The notes under the pieces were generated by a model. It made no database searches and had not been told where the DNA came from. It saw nothing but the letters and a program-made list of their open reading frames with translations. A stretch of 64,000 bases of DNA from Loxodes magnus (taxonomy: Eukaryota > Ciliophora > Karyorelictea > Loxodida > Loxodidae): assembly GCA_946699065.1 (NCBI GenBank), contig CAMPDV010001576.1, positions 41,948 through 105,947 on the forward strand, in the 5' to 3' direction. This document shows positions 37,634-46,967 of the stretch, piece by piece; within the stretch, counting starts at the first letter, position 1, and every line of letters begins with the position of its first letter. The position numbers and the translations under genes are program-made.

Positions 37634-39385
37634 ATGGACAAAATTAAGAAATACGAAACTAGCATAACTATGCTAAAGAGAATTAACGAGAAGAGAAAAA
37701 TGTCTGCTAATTCTAAACAAATGCTATTTCCTATCCCCAACACTGCTAAAGATATGACATCACCTTCTCGTAAAAAATAATTAAATAAACTGTTTAATAT
37801 GGAGCCTGATCTTTATAAGGAAATTGATAGAGAATTTGAATTTGTTGTTGCTCATTTAGAATCAGAAGAAAAAAACTAGAATATAGGAAGAAAATTCTTT
37901 TAGTTGAAAGATATGACAGTTGAACTTGATTCTTTCTAGGAGAGATAGAAATCGTAAAGCATTTCATAGGAAATGCCTAGAAGAATTTATCTTTACTGAC
38001 TATTTTGAATATCATTTATAGAATGAAGAGGATAAACTTACTTAAATGGACTTGAAATCTTCTTCCTTAATGTAGTAAAAGGCTAATTCAACGTAAAAAA
38101 GATTAAATATGTCAAATGAAGAAATTGAGCTTGAAACTACATGGAATAAAAGATCGAAGTCAGCGGATAAATTTAAAAGAGTAAGTGCATTGAATGAAAA
38201 AGAAGTTTCAGGGAATTAGAAAAATGGCATAGAAGCTGAATTAATTAAAAACTCTACATTATAAATCAAAAGCAATATTAAGTATAATACAGTCAAATTT
38301 CTTTAAATAAAGGGAAGAGAATTACTTATGTAAAGTAAATCAAAAATGATTAGATCGTATTCTGAGTTAAACAGCAAGAAAAGCAAAGTTAAAGTGTAGA
38401 ATTAAAATTATTACTCTCAAATTTAATTCGATTAAAGCTCCAAGACTATCAATCAGGTGTTTGCTGAATTTGTTATTAAAAGAAAAATCTCCAACTTTAA
38501 AAATTCATTTAATACTCAGTAAGAATTCCAGTCAAAGGTAAAAAGTTTTCTGACTTCGGCAATAGAAAGAGTTAAGCATTACAGTCAGATTTGTAACGAA
38601 GAATTTATTTGAACATAATGAAACTTTAAGAGAAAAAGTCTCTCAGAAACTAGAATGAAGTTACTTCAGCAAAAAAATTAAGGACAGAAATTATTTTCTG
38701 TCATATATGGAAATGTGAAAGACTTACAAGAGTAGAGAGATGATTAAGAGATGCCATTAGAATTAAGACAATAAAAAGATGTAAAAGTAAGTCTTTTGTC
38801 ATATATAAAGCAGATCAAGTTAAGTTGCTTTTGTGGGAGTATTTACTAAAACTCGAATGGCTTAAAATAGATTATTATAAACCGCAGAATTTTATCTAAT
38901 CAATTAACTAAATTGTTTCTTTCCTGTAATGAAATGGAAGATAAAATTTAAAAATAAGAAGTCATTGCATGAAGCGAATTAAAATGGTCTTAAGTTAAGT
39001 ATAATTTGAAATATAAAAGAAAGTATATTAAATCTGGAGAATAATATCTAGTAAAACGAAAATGACTCAGGATTAATAAAATTTGTAAAGTCTAATAAAT
39101 AAGATAACTGGAAAGTAAGGAGAATCATTTTATTAAGCTGATTTAAATAGAGATGTGTATACAAGTATAGAAAAATATAGCGTGAGAAATAATCCAGCAG
39201 GCTAAGAAGAAGATAAAGCTTTTTTAACTTAGATTAAGAAAATATAAGTTTAGTTGTAGATAAAAGGAATAAAAATAAAAGCAACGAAAAAGCAGTTGAA
39301 TAAAATTAGATTAGAAGAATTTAAAGAACTAGCAGAATAATAGTCACCTCAAATTGTGAAGAAATTATTAATTATAGGTAATTGA
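37634..39385 (+). CDS. Coiled-coil-rich protein with candidate micro-introns
   Basis: Four segments join into 564 codons ending at TGA 39383-39385. They are 37634-37953, 37970-38537, 38566-38637 and 38654-39385. Two gaps are 16-nt GT-AG introns (GTAAAGCATTTCATAG and GTCTCTCAGAAACTAG), and one candidate is 28 nt. Each gap is placed where coding quality switches frame. The protein is charged and helix-prone (MDKIKKYETSITMLKRINEK at the chosen start; late segment EEDKAFLTQIKKIQVQLQ). Internal Gln are often TAA/TAG and at least one Trp is TGA (VERWLRD). I recognise no named domain. Introns of 15-16 nt are known in heterotrich ciliates, so the sizes are plausible. The start is provisional because in-frame coding-like sequence continues upstream. 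The middle intron could instead be a one-base indel near 38610. Confidence 0.68.
37954..37969 (+). other. Candidate 16-nt intron
   Basis: GTAAAGCATTTCATAG. Removing it joins SFQERQKS to KCLEEFIFTDYFEYH in one frame. Reading through gives a run of in-frame TGA codons (tac tga cta ttt tga) soon after. Confidence 0.6.
38538..38565 (+). other. Candidate 28-nt intron
   Basis: GTAAAA at the 5' end and CAATAG at the 3' end. Removal joins QEFQSK to the frame that carries FEHNETLREK. The alternative is that frame 1 continues (SFLTSAIERVKHYSQICNEEF) and a single-base indel lies near 38610. The two explanations are about equally likely. Confidence 0.35.
38638..38653 (+). other. Candidate 16-nt intron
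   Basis: GTCTCTCAGAAACTAG. Removal joins HNETLREK to NEVTSAKKLRTEIIF and opens a clean frame of 244 codons to TGA 39385. Same length as the intron at 37954. Confidence 0.6.
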
Positions 39386-40144
39386 ACAAAAAATTATGAA
39401 GTGATAAGACTCCATAAAAAGCTAGTTAAAGTGAATACTAGTTTGAAGGTTAAATTTGTTATAGAAAAACAAAACTTTAATTGATTAAAAAACATTTTTA
39501 GCATAAAAATATTTCAGAAAAAAAAGTTTCAAAATAAAAAATAAAATTATCTCAAATTGTTTAAAATAATTTTCAGGCTTAAAATTAAATTTGAATGGAA
39601 ATAATTTTTTTAGTGGCTTTTTGTAAGAAACATAGTTATTCTTATAATTTTTCAAAATTTGCTTTTTGAAACAATTTTTTATTTTTTCAATTTCTATAAA
39701 TTTTGTAATATAATATTCTATGTCATATTAATGCATTTTTATTTGAAGATGATCATTTATTTTTTATCTTAAAGATATTTAAGAATGTTGTATGATTGAA
39801 TTTTAATTAGTCGTTTACTTTTAAATAATTCTAGGTTTATGATTTTATATAGCAAAATCATGAAAAATATTTGTTCTATTTTTTTGACAAAAATTTTGCT
39901 TTTTTCATATAAGATTAGAGAACTCTTTTTCAGATAGCGAAAATACCGGTATTTTCGTTTCGTAGCTTTATGATAGCATTCAATTATAGAAATTTTTTAT
40001 TTTTAATAACTTTATGAGTTTCATGCGATAGTGCTAAGTAGCTTATTCTTAACTTTTTCTTTTGCATATTTAATCTCATCTGGATCGTATATCTACTTTA
40101 AACTCTATTTCATAAATTTATTTTGCTAATAAAAAACTAGAAAA
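39386..40144. other. AT-rich intergenic DNA
   Basis: No recognisable gene. A GC-containing inverted sequence, GAAAATACCGGTATTTTC at about 39938-39955, stands out as a perfect palindrome. It could be a terminator-like hairpin or a protein-binding site. Confidence 0.5.
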
Positions 40145-40548
40145 ATGGAGAATAGCAAAGCATCAAAAAATTAGCAAAGAAAGGCTAGGAGATAAACCAG
40201 GCTGAAGAGAAAAATCAAAAATAACCTGAATCTTATCATCGTATTAAGGCAAATGACTCAATATAACTAGATAAGCATCTCATTAATCGAATAAAAAAAC
40301 AAATCTGTATATGAGTAATGTAACATTATTTAAGGCAATTCTTAGAGAAAGCTCCAAAATTTATTGATGAAACTAAGACTGATTCCGTGACTAATTAATA
40401 GAATAATTAAATAGAAAGTAAAAAACCGAAACAACAAGTGTACTGGAAAAATTTGAGAAATTTATTCATCCCAATTAGAAACAGAAATAGAAGATCAAGA
40501 AATACAGAAATTTAATTCTTCCCTTCATATAATGATAAAAAAAAGTGA
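40145..40548 (+). CDS. Small basic protein, one 20-nt intron, 127 residues
   Basis: Two exons, 40145-40314 and 40335-40548, join into 128 codons ending at TGA. The intron is GTAATGTAACATTATTTAAG. Exon 1 begins MENSKASKNQQRKARRQTRL and is very Lys/Arg-rich. Exon 2 carries KAPKFIDETKTDSVTNQQ and ends near FFPSYNDKKK. Gln is coded by TAG and TAA as well as CAA. No family recognised; the basic composition suggests nucleic-acid binding but proves nothing. The stop lies 106 nt before the HSP70 start, on the same strand. Confidence 0.55.
40315..40334 (+). other. Candidate 20-nt intron
   Basis: GTAATGTAACATTATTTAAG. Its removal links KNKSVYE to QFLEKAPKFIDE in one frame; without it the coding-like frame is lost. 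It has GT and AG ends. Confidence 0.5.
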
Positions 40549-40654
40549 TAAATGGAAAAAATAAAAAGAAGTTTCTAGAATAAAAAAGAACATAAGGAAA
40601 TAAAGTTCGAGAATATTCTAATATGTATAGAAAATAAGTGAGTAATATAAAAAG

Positions 40655-41185
40655 ATGACAAGTGAAGTTTGTATTGGAATAGATTTAGGAACGACTTATA
40701 GTTGTGTAGGAGTTTGGTAGAATGATAGAGTAGAGATAATAGCGAATGATTAAGGAAATAGAACAACTGCATCTTATGTAGCGTTTACAGAAAATGATAG
40801 ATTAATAGGAGATGCAGGTTTAAATTAGGTAGCAAGAAATCCAGAAAATACAGTTTTTGATGCAAAGAGATTGATAGAAAGAAAATTTAATAATCCGATA
40901 GTATAAGGAGATATAAAGTTATGGCCTTTTAAAGTGATTTCTGGTGTAGGAGATAAACCTTAAATAGTAGTAAGATATAAAGGTGAAGAGAAGAAATTTC
41001 ATGCAGAAGAAATATCATCTATGGTTTTGACAAAAATGAAAGAAACAGCTGAAGCATATTTAGGAAAAGGAGTGAAAAATGCAGTGATAACAGTTCCAGC
41101 ATATTTTAATGATTCTTAAAGATAAGCAACGAAAGATGCAGGAGCAATAGCAGGTTTGAATGTGATGAGAATAATAAATGAGCCA
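40655..41185 (+). pseudogene. HSP70 N-terminal fragment (177 codons)
   Basis: ATG 40655 opens a clean frame with hallmarks of the HSP70 ATPase domain. These are GIDLGTTYSCVGVW near residue 8, [44 protein letters not shown] and finally NVMRIINEP. Homology stops at 41185, exactly where the next residues should be TAAAIAYGLD. The rest of the ATPase domain and the whole substrate-binding domain are absent from the window. TAA and TAG stand for Gln at several conserved positions (SQRQAT uses TAA twice). HSP70 proteins are normally about 640 residues, so this is under 30 percent of a gene. Its frame is undamaged, so the break is recent or reflects a rearrangement or misassembly. Confidence 0.9.
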
Positions 41186-41205
41186 ATTACAGTATTTTCA
41201 TATAT

Positions 41206-41418
41206 TCAAGATATATTTAAAAATGGTCTTAGTTGTTCGAAGTTGAATAACAAGGGCATCTTCATCAGCGGTTCTGGAAGCTTTGTAACCGTAATCGACT
41301 TTAAGCCTTCCTCACTTTTGGTTGGCCTCGATGCTTCTGTTATTTTGACATTCGGCACTGGCTTTTTCAGTTTGTAATTCTGGAAATAAAAGTCAAATAT
41401 TTTTGCGAGATTTATCAT
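41206..41418 (-). CDS. Unidentified coding-like fragment, minus strand
   Basis: Right after the HSP70 break, composition becomes more GC-rich. One minus-strand frame reads like a protein tail: FDFYFQNYKLKKPVPNV, then TEASRPTKSEEGLKS and LPEPLMKMPLLFNFEQLR, ending at TGA 41206-41208. The frame continues upstream past 41418 without a clear start. No family recognised. It may be the 3' end of a gene facing the HSP70 fragment, or part of whatever DNA was joined at 41186. Confidence 0.45.
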   Translation of the reverse strand: MINLAKIFDFYFQNYKLKKPVPNVKITEASRPTKSEEGLKSITVTKLPEPLMKMPLLFNFEQLRPFLNIS

Positions 41419-41544
41419 ATGGTGGGATTTTAAGTACTCATAATTGACATATTTCGTCCTCTGCTATGGTTTTCAATAAGACGCAACCCTGCCATTTCCT
41501 TGATCCTCTAACAAGTATTAAAGATTACGAGTGATCTGAAATTA

Positions 41545-41632
41545 TATCAATATTGAACATATTTATCAGTACTGATAAATTATAGCAGTATTGAACATCA
41601 TTTATCAGTATCTGATAGATTTATCAGTAACA
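41545..41632. repeat. Cluster of TTATCAGTA palindromic motifs
   Basis: Three ATTTATCAGTA motifs occur within about 90 nt, two of them in longer palindromes (TTTATCAGTACTGATAAA, and CAGTATCTG followed by ATAGATTTATCAGTA). TATTGAACAT also occurs twice. Short, clustered, imperfectly palindromic; possibly a protein-binding site or element end. Function unknown. Confidence 0.7.
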
Positions 41633-41700
41633 ATCTTTCTTGTCCTTGAGAAACATTTTTTAAAGGGCTGCGCACCAACAAGTGTGCTACGATCTCTATA

Positions 41701-43017
41701 ATCAAATTTATTTATTTATTATTTATAAGATTTTTTCATTTTAAACTCTAATATTTTTTTTAATAAATGCATTTTGAGATTTATATAAGAAAATATCTTT
41801 TTTTTTTCAGTTTGGATTTATTTTCTTTTTTTTGTTTATAAATTCTTATTTAATAAAGTAGTCGAGAACTTCTATATTTTTTTTAAAGTATTTTTTTAGC
41901 TATATTTTAATTTCAAAGTCGAAATTTTTTTAAAAATAATTATTAATTTATAAATTTTAGTTTCTTTCTGAAGCTTTTAACTAACTGATTATTTTTTAAT
42001 AAGTTTGAAGATTAAGTAAGATATGTTTATTTATCTAAACAATTATTAAAGTAATTATTAAAATAAAAATCAGAATATAAATACTTAAAAGGTGATTTAT
42101 GTGAAAAATAGTTAAACAAAGAATTAATTAATAAGGTAAATAAAAAGGCGTTAAATCAAATAAAAATAATTCCTAATATAGATTTAAAATTATAAATTGA
42201 GGTATTGAAAACGATATTTTTTCTATTCTTCTGATTTTTGTTTTATAAGGGTTTTTTAATTTTTTTCTGTATAAGTGTATCATATTGAAGAAACTTAATT
42301 AAAAGATCGAAATTTAAAAAATTAATTTTGCTTAAGATTTTGAAAAGAGTTAAAAAAATAAAAAATTGTAAAATATGTAAAACAAAAATGATCTGTAGAT
42401 ATGATAATAGATATAAATAATGTTTAATAAAAATCGTTAATAAAATTCCTTTTTAAATTGAAAATATAATAGCATTATTCCTAATCAAATTATTTTAGAA
42501 TTATGAGAATTAAATTATATTGAGTAATTATTACTTGCTAGAACCTATACGTTATTAAAAAAATTAAAAAATTGAAAATTTCAACTTTTTATTAAAATTA
42601 TTCATCTTATCAAAAAATTTGCCATGCATTTCAGGCAAAAATGAGATTTTACAAATTATTGCAGGAAAAGATTAGAAATTTTATAAAATTGATATCAATT
42701 TTTAAAGATAAAATATTGCAGCTATTGATTAATCAATTATTTTAAAAGTGTGTTGCTTGCTAGAAATTTATAAAACTTTTAAAAAATAATAGTTAGTATT
42801 TAATAGGTTAATGCATATTTTTTGAACGAATAAATAGATTACGAAGAAATTTAATAATTAGTAAAATAATATTAAAATTTTTAAATAGCTAAAATAAGAT
42901 ATTAAGATTAAAATATTCAAATAAAATTAAATTGATTTAGAGTTTTATTAAAATTTTAAGACTAATATAATTAATATAATTAATTTAAATAAAAATAATA
43001 AGAATCAGATAAAAGAA
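41701..43017. other. AT-rich DNA 5' of the Helitron coding region
   Basis: No recognisable gene. One frame just before 43018 reads with Glu/Lys/Arg-rich sequence and may be part of the Helitron N-terminus. The Helitron 5' end (usually TC) cannot be placed. Confidence 0.45.
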
Positions 43018-44230
43018 ATGAAGCAAATAAGAATTTTAACAAAATAAAAATTAGAGAAAAATTCAGATTAAAATAACAAGCAAAGTTCATAAATTGCTAT
43101 TTTAGCAGAAAATAGACAAATTTATTAAAATTTAGCACACAATATTTAAGTTAATTAAATAAAACAATCTAAATATAATGAAAACAGAAAAAATGTTGAT
43201 TAATTTTCAGTTAAAACAACAGTTATTAACTAAGTTAGAATAAAAATTTATAAGAGATCAAATAAAGTATATTATTTTAATAAGAATAATTAAATTTTAA
43301 AAATTAATAAGCAAATTTTTTCAACATAAAATAAAGCAACTATGCTATTTCCTATTTTATTTCCATTTGGATTAGGAGTCCCGACTAGTTAAAATAGATT
43401 AATAGAAGTAAATTATATGGAATTATTTAATCATTTAATTTGATTTAGATTTAATCTTGCTTAAAATTATGGATTTTTCTAATTTTTTTTTTTTAAGCAT
43501 AACTGAAATATCGAAAAAAAGTTGAGTTTATATGTTAAAACAAATCAATTAAACTAAAAATTTACTTTGTAATAACTTAAATAAGTTTTAAAATAAGATT
43601 TTCAAAAATATTCGAATGAAACTTTTACTTATAAAAACAAAGTAGTAGCAAGTAAAAGCTTCTGGCATAGTAAAAATATCGAACTAATGCAATTGCAAAA
43701 AGTAAAAGGACTTCCAACTTTATTTATTACATTAACATATGATAATTTATGATAATCATTTTTGATTAAAAATATTTTTAATGCAAATAAAGACAACAAG
43801 AAATAATTAAGGAGTATAAACTTAAAATAACGAAATAAAGTTAGTAGTTATTTTGATATTTTAGTATAATTAATTTTAAACACCTTATAGCAATGGGTTT
43901 TAATAGATTGATATTGATTTAAATATGAATAATAGAATAGAACGCCAAAACATAATCATTTATTAATAAAATTTAAAAACTGCTTAGATTGTTTTGAATA
44001 GACTTAATATGTTAATTAAGAAAATGCAGAAATTTGTTCGGAATAATTCGAAATAAAAAATAAAATAAAATATTAATAAAAAAATTTGAATAAAGAAGAA
44101 AGTAAGCTTATTAATAATTTAAAAGAATTAATAAAACTAAAATAATTAGCTAAATAAAAGCTTAAAATATTCTATGATTTTTTATTTGAATTTGAAGTAC
44201 AAGTTGATGGAAAAAGTCAATAAAGAAGTA
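43018..44230 (+). CDS. Helitron Rep region (Helitron-like N domain and HUH motif)
   Basis: One frame from ATG 43018. LFPILFPFGLG at 43345-43377 matches the start of the Helitron helicase-like N-terminal domain. SKSFWHSKNIELMQLQ and GLPTLFITLTYDNLW follow, as in Rep proteins where PTxFxTLT precedes the catalytic site. WYWFKYEQQNRTPKHNHLL contains the metal-binding HxH (HNH, codons 43951-43959), corresponding to the WxRxEFQxRGxPHxH segment of the family. The Trp in DNLW and both Trp in WYW are TGA. The catalytic Tyr motif expected downstream could not be identified with certainty. The start is provisional. Confidence 0.82.
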
Positions 44231-45639
44231 AAAAAATAAAATCATTATATAAATTAATTTAATAATATTTAAGTTTAAGATAGAGATTATGATTTATTTA
44301 ATATTTTATAATTCGTGTAGAAATATAAATGCGTGATAAATGTTTGAAAATAAAGAAGAAAAATAATAATGTAAATGGAGAGTTACTTTAAAAAATAATT
44401 AAAAAAACCTAATTATTAATTAAAAATAATACTAATAAAAGCAAAAAATTTAATAGTAATATGATAATTATTTTTTAAGAAAGAGTAATTAAAAAATATA
44501 TTCCCTTATTTAAGACCTTTACTATAATTTTGAAGATCAAATTGAAAATTTTAATTAATTTTATAAGAAAATAAAATAAAATAATATATATCTAAGTTGA
44601 AAAAAGAAAAAAGCTAACATAAACAAGACAATAGTTATTTAATAAAAGTTAGTTAAAAAAATTACTATTTTTAATATATTTTTAAATAAAATTTAATTAA
44701 ATAGAGTGAGTAAAATGATTATAGTATTACAGAAATAATTGAAATTTAGATTAAAAAAATTATGGTTGTTCTCACTAAATAATAAAATTTAATTGAGAAA
44801 ACACAAAATAATTTAATTAAAAAAATGAAGAAAATACATTAATTTTAACAATAATAAAACTGCAAATTATTATAACTAAATTGATAATAATTTTTTGATT
44901 TTAAATAAAATAATAATAGATTATTATGCTTAAAGAATGCAAATTTAATATATAGGAACTTAATTTAAATATGCTAAAAATTATACAAGTTTAGAATAAA
45001 TGACATGTTACGAGTTTTGTATAAACTTTCTAATAAAAAATAAAAAATAGTATAAAGAAAAAACAATTTGATAAAATAATAGTATTGCCTATGCCGTATA
45101 TTTAGAAAATAATATAATTACGTAGTAAAGATAAATAGCATAAAGAAATCTCTTATTATAAAAAGTATTAAAAATATAAAATTGCTAAAATTTATATGAA
45201 AACAATAATTTGACTTAAGAATAAAAAATTTAATTATGAAGCTTATATGAAAATAGTTAGTAGTTTTTAAAATTCAAGTTTAATTATCCATATATTTAAA
45301 CATAATATTTAAATTTTTTATAGAAAATATTTAACAATAGTTGAAAAGAAGTAGAAGAAGAAAATAAAGAATAAAAGAAAGATTTGATAAATGAAAATTT
45401 AGAAAATCTTTTTATTTTTTCTTAATTTTAAAATTTGATTCGAAACTTTTAAAATAAGTAAATGAGTAAAACATAATATGATTACGAAAAAATGCTTAAA
45501 AAATAAAATTGAATTTAAAAATATAAAGAAAATAATAAAAATAAACTTAATTTAAAGTAGAAAACTTAAAAAATTATCAGAAAGATAATATCTTATAATG
45601 TAGTATATTTAAAAATGCATATAATGTAAAATAAAATTT
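44231..45639 (+). pseudogene. Helitron middle region, frame unresolved
   Basis: Between Rep and helicase the sequence keeps the length and composition of coding DNA, but the best frame changes repeatedly. One frame has FVQKYKCVINVWKQRR near 44310, roughly where Helitrons carry Cys/His-rich sequence. No single uninterrupted frame or Tyr-containing KY motif could be followed. Either this part is decayed or it contains short introns. Confidence 0.5.
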
Positions 45640-45895
45640 AATGCAAATTATTATTACTAGGATCTGCTGGTACTGGAAAATCCTTTTTAATTAAGAAAAG
45701 AATAAATTTTAATGAAAAATGAACTAATAAAATACGAAAAAACTGGTAAAGCTTCAAAAGCAATTGACGGAGTTACCATATATATTTTACTTAATCTGCC
45801 AATAGCTTGTAAATTTAAAGATTTAACATAAAAGTAATTAATGAGAATAAAATTTAATTAAAAAATATAAATTGAATAATAATAGATGAAATAAC
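45640..45895 (+). pseudogene. Helitron helicase, 5' part (motifs I and II)
   Basis: LLLLGSAGTGKSFLI (Walker A GSAGTGKS at 45660-45683) is followed after a frame change by KTGKASKAIDGVTIYILLN. That matches the TGKAAxxIxGxTIH segment of PIF1/Helitron helicases. IIIDEITMLNT (Asp-Glu codons 45885-45890) is motif II. The reading is cut immediately afterwards by the insertion that starts at 45909. At least two frame changes lie inside this short region. Confidence 0.8.
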
Positions 45896-45908
45896 TATGC
45901 TAAATACT
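45896..45908 (+). repeat. Target-site duplication, left copy (13 nt)
   Basis: TATGCTAAATACT, repeated exactly at 46955-46967. The two copies bracket the 1046-nt insertion. The sequence belongs to the helicase reading frame (TMLNT). Confidence 0.88.
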
Positions 45909-46954
45909 AATTAATCATTAATCATTAAAAAAACTGTTCGGTTTCGGCTTAATTGAAGTTTTAAATGTATAATATCTACGTTCCTGCATATTTGTTCCTT
46001 GCATTGCTTTTTTTCCTTGACTTCTTTCTTTTATATAATCTGAGTTGAGAATTTATTTTTTCTTACAGATTTTCCTATTTCCCGATGGGAAGAACTCCGT
46101 CGCTTGTTACTTTAGTTGCTATCAGTTAACATTTCTCCAGATATTCATTCTTATTTTTTTCTATTTGGGACATTTTTGCCATAAATATCAAGTGCTGTTG
46201 CAAATGTAGCACCTTTTTCTTGTTCATTGAAATGTCTTTTATTGTTTCTCTATTTCCATTGGAGTTCCTTATGAAAATTTCAAAGGTTTTCTTCTATTAA
46301 TTGATTTTTGAATCTAATTTCAATCAGTTTTTCTCAAATATTATTCTCTAATCTTACAATTTGATCATAAACTCCGACTTTAACTCTTCGGTCTACCATA
46401 TGGATTTAATAATCATTTTCATGATTTTTCAAATCCTGACTTAATGCAAACATCTATTCCTTCTGGGAGTTTATTTCCTCTTCGAGTTTTTTTTTGTTTC
46501 AAATAAGTTGATGAATCAGCTGTTTCCTCTAGTAAGAGTCCATTTATTCTATATCCGTATTGTCTAAATCAAAGTAATAGGATCTATAAAATTATCTTAC
46601 TTTACCTTCTTCATTTATTTTTTATTTTTTCGTTATTATTTTTATTGATTCAGTTGAGTGACCACTTTTTTTCAGATTTCAATGTAGGTGTTGAGAGCTG
46701 TGTTAACTTTTCTGTTCTGAATTTTTATCTCAGTTCTTACTTGTTCTTTAATGAGAGAGATCCGCTTTATTTTAGATTGTGGAAATTAGTATTATTTATA
46801 AGTTTTTCTAATATATAAGATAGTTCTGGTTATTTTTATTAAAAAGAGAGTTAAGTTGAAGAAGACGTGCTTTAGAATATGCGCTTTTGTTTTTCTCTCC
46901 TATTCTGAGGAGGTGGTAAAAAACCTTTCTTGAAGCCAGCCATTTTATATTATA
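45909..46954 (-). mobile_element. 1046-nt insertion carrying a coiled-coil/zinc-knuckle ORF
   Basis: This segment sits between exact 13-nt direct repeats inside the helicase, between motif II and motif III. When the insertion and one repeat copy are disregarded, the host helicase reads from DEITMLNT directly into IDKRLQQINEKEK and then GDFSQLSPV. That is the normal spacing of PIF1-type enzymes. The element is almost coextensive with one minus-strand ORF. Its ATG (46941-46943) is 11 nt from one edge and a TGA (45915-45917) is 6 nt from the other. There is no long terminal repeat, terminal inverted repeat or poly(A). TSDs of 13-14 nt fit target-primed retrotransposition better than cut-and-paste, but this is inference. 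Confidence 0.87.
45915..46943 (-). CDS. Gag-like protein with coiled coil and CCHC-type knuckle
   Basis: From ATG 46943 one frame of 343 codons runs to TGA 45915. It starts MAGFKKGFLPPPQNRREKQK. Near the C-terminal third it has the knuckle KRCYICNSTWYLWQKCP (Cys codons span 46170-46211, C-x2-C-x4-Tyr-x4-C). The His of a canonical CCHC is Tyr here, a single-base change (CAT to TAT). It continues with basic sequence such as EFFPSGNRKICKKKQ. In the middle, a +1-shifted frame (LEEEINSQKEQMFALSQDL, KNHENDY) is the better coiled coil and is the one conserved in the relic at 31.4 kb. The shift falls at an A9 run. Probably a slightly damaged gag-like ORF; no polymerase domain is present. Confidence 0.7.
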
Positions 46955-46967
46955 TATGCTAAATACT
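46955..46967 (+). repeat. Target-site duplication, right copy (13 nt)
   Basis: TATGCTAAATACT, identical to 45896-45908. The helicase frame resumes immediately after it. Confidence 0.88.

Noticed and set aside
40575-40772. Minus-strand ORF of 65 residues
   Set aside because: Overlaps the start of the HSP70 fragment, whose identity on the plus strand is certain.
41156-41377. Plus-strand ORF of 73 residues starting in the HSP70 fragment
   Set aside because: It only exists because the HSP70 frame runs into foreign sequence. After 41185 the minus strand reads better.
46170-46211. Reading the knuckle with Tyr (and Asn at 48823-48864) as a non-knuckle chance Cys cluster
   Set aside because: The 14-residue spacing is identical in four ORFs, one of which keeps the His. 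Each deviation needs a single base change, and all follow a coiled coil and are flanked by basic residues.
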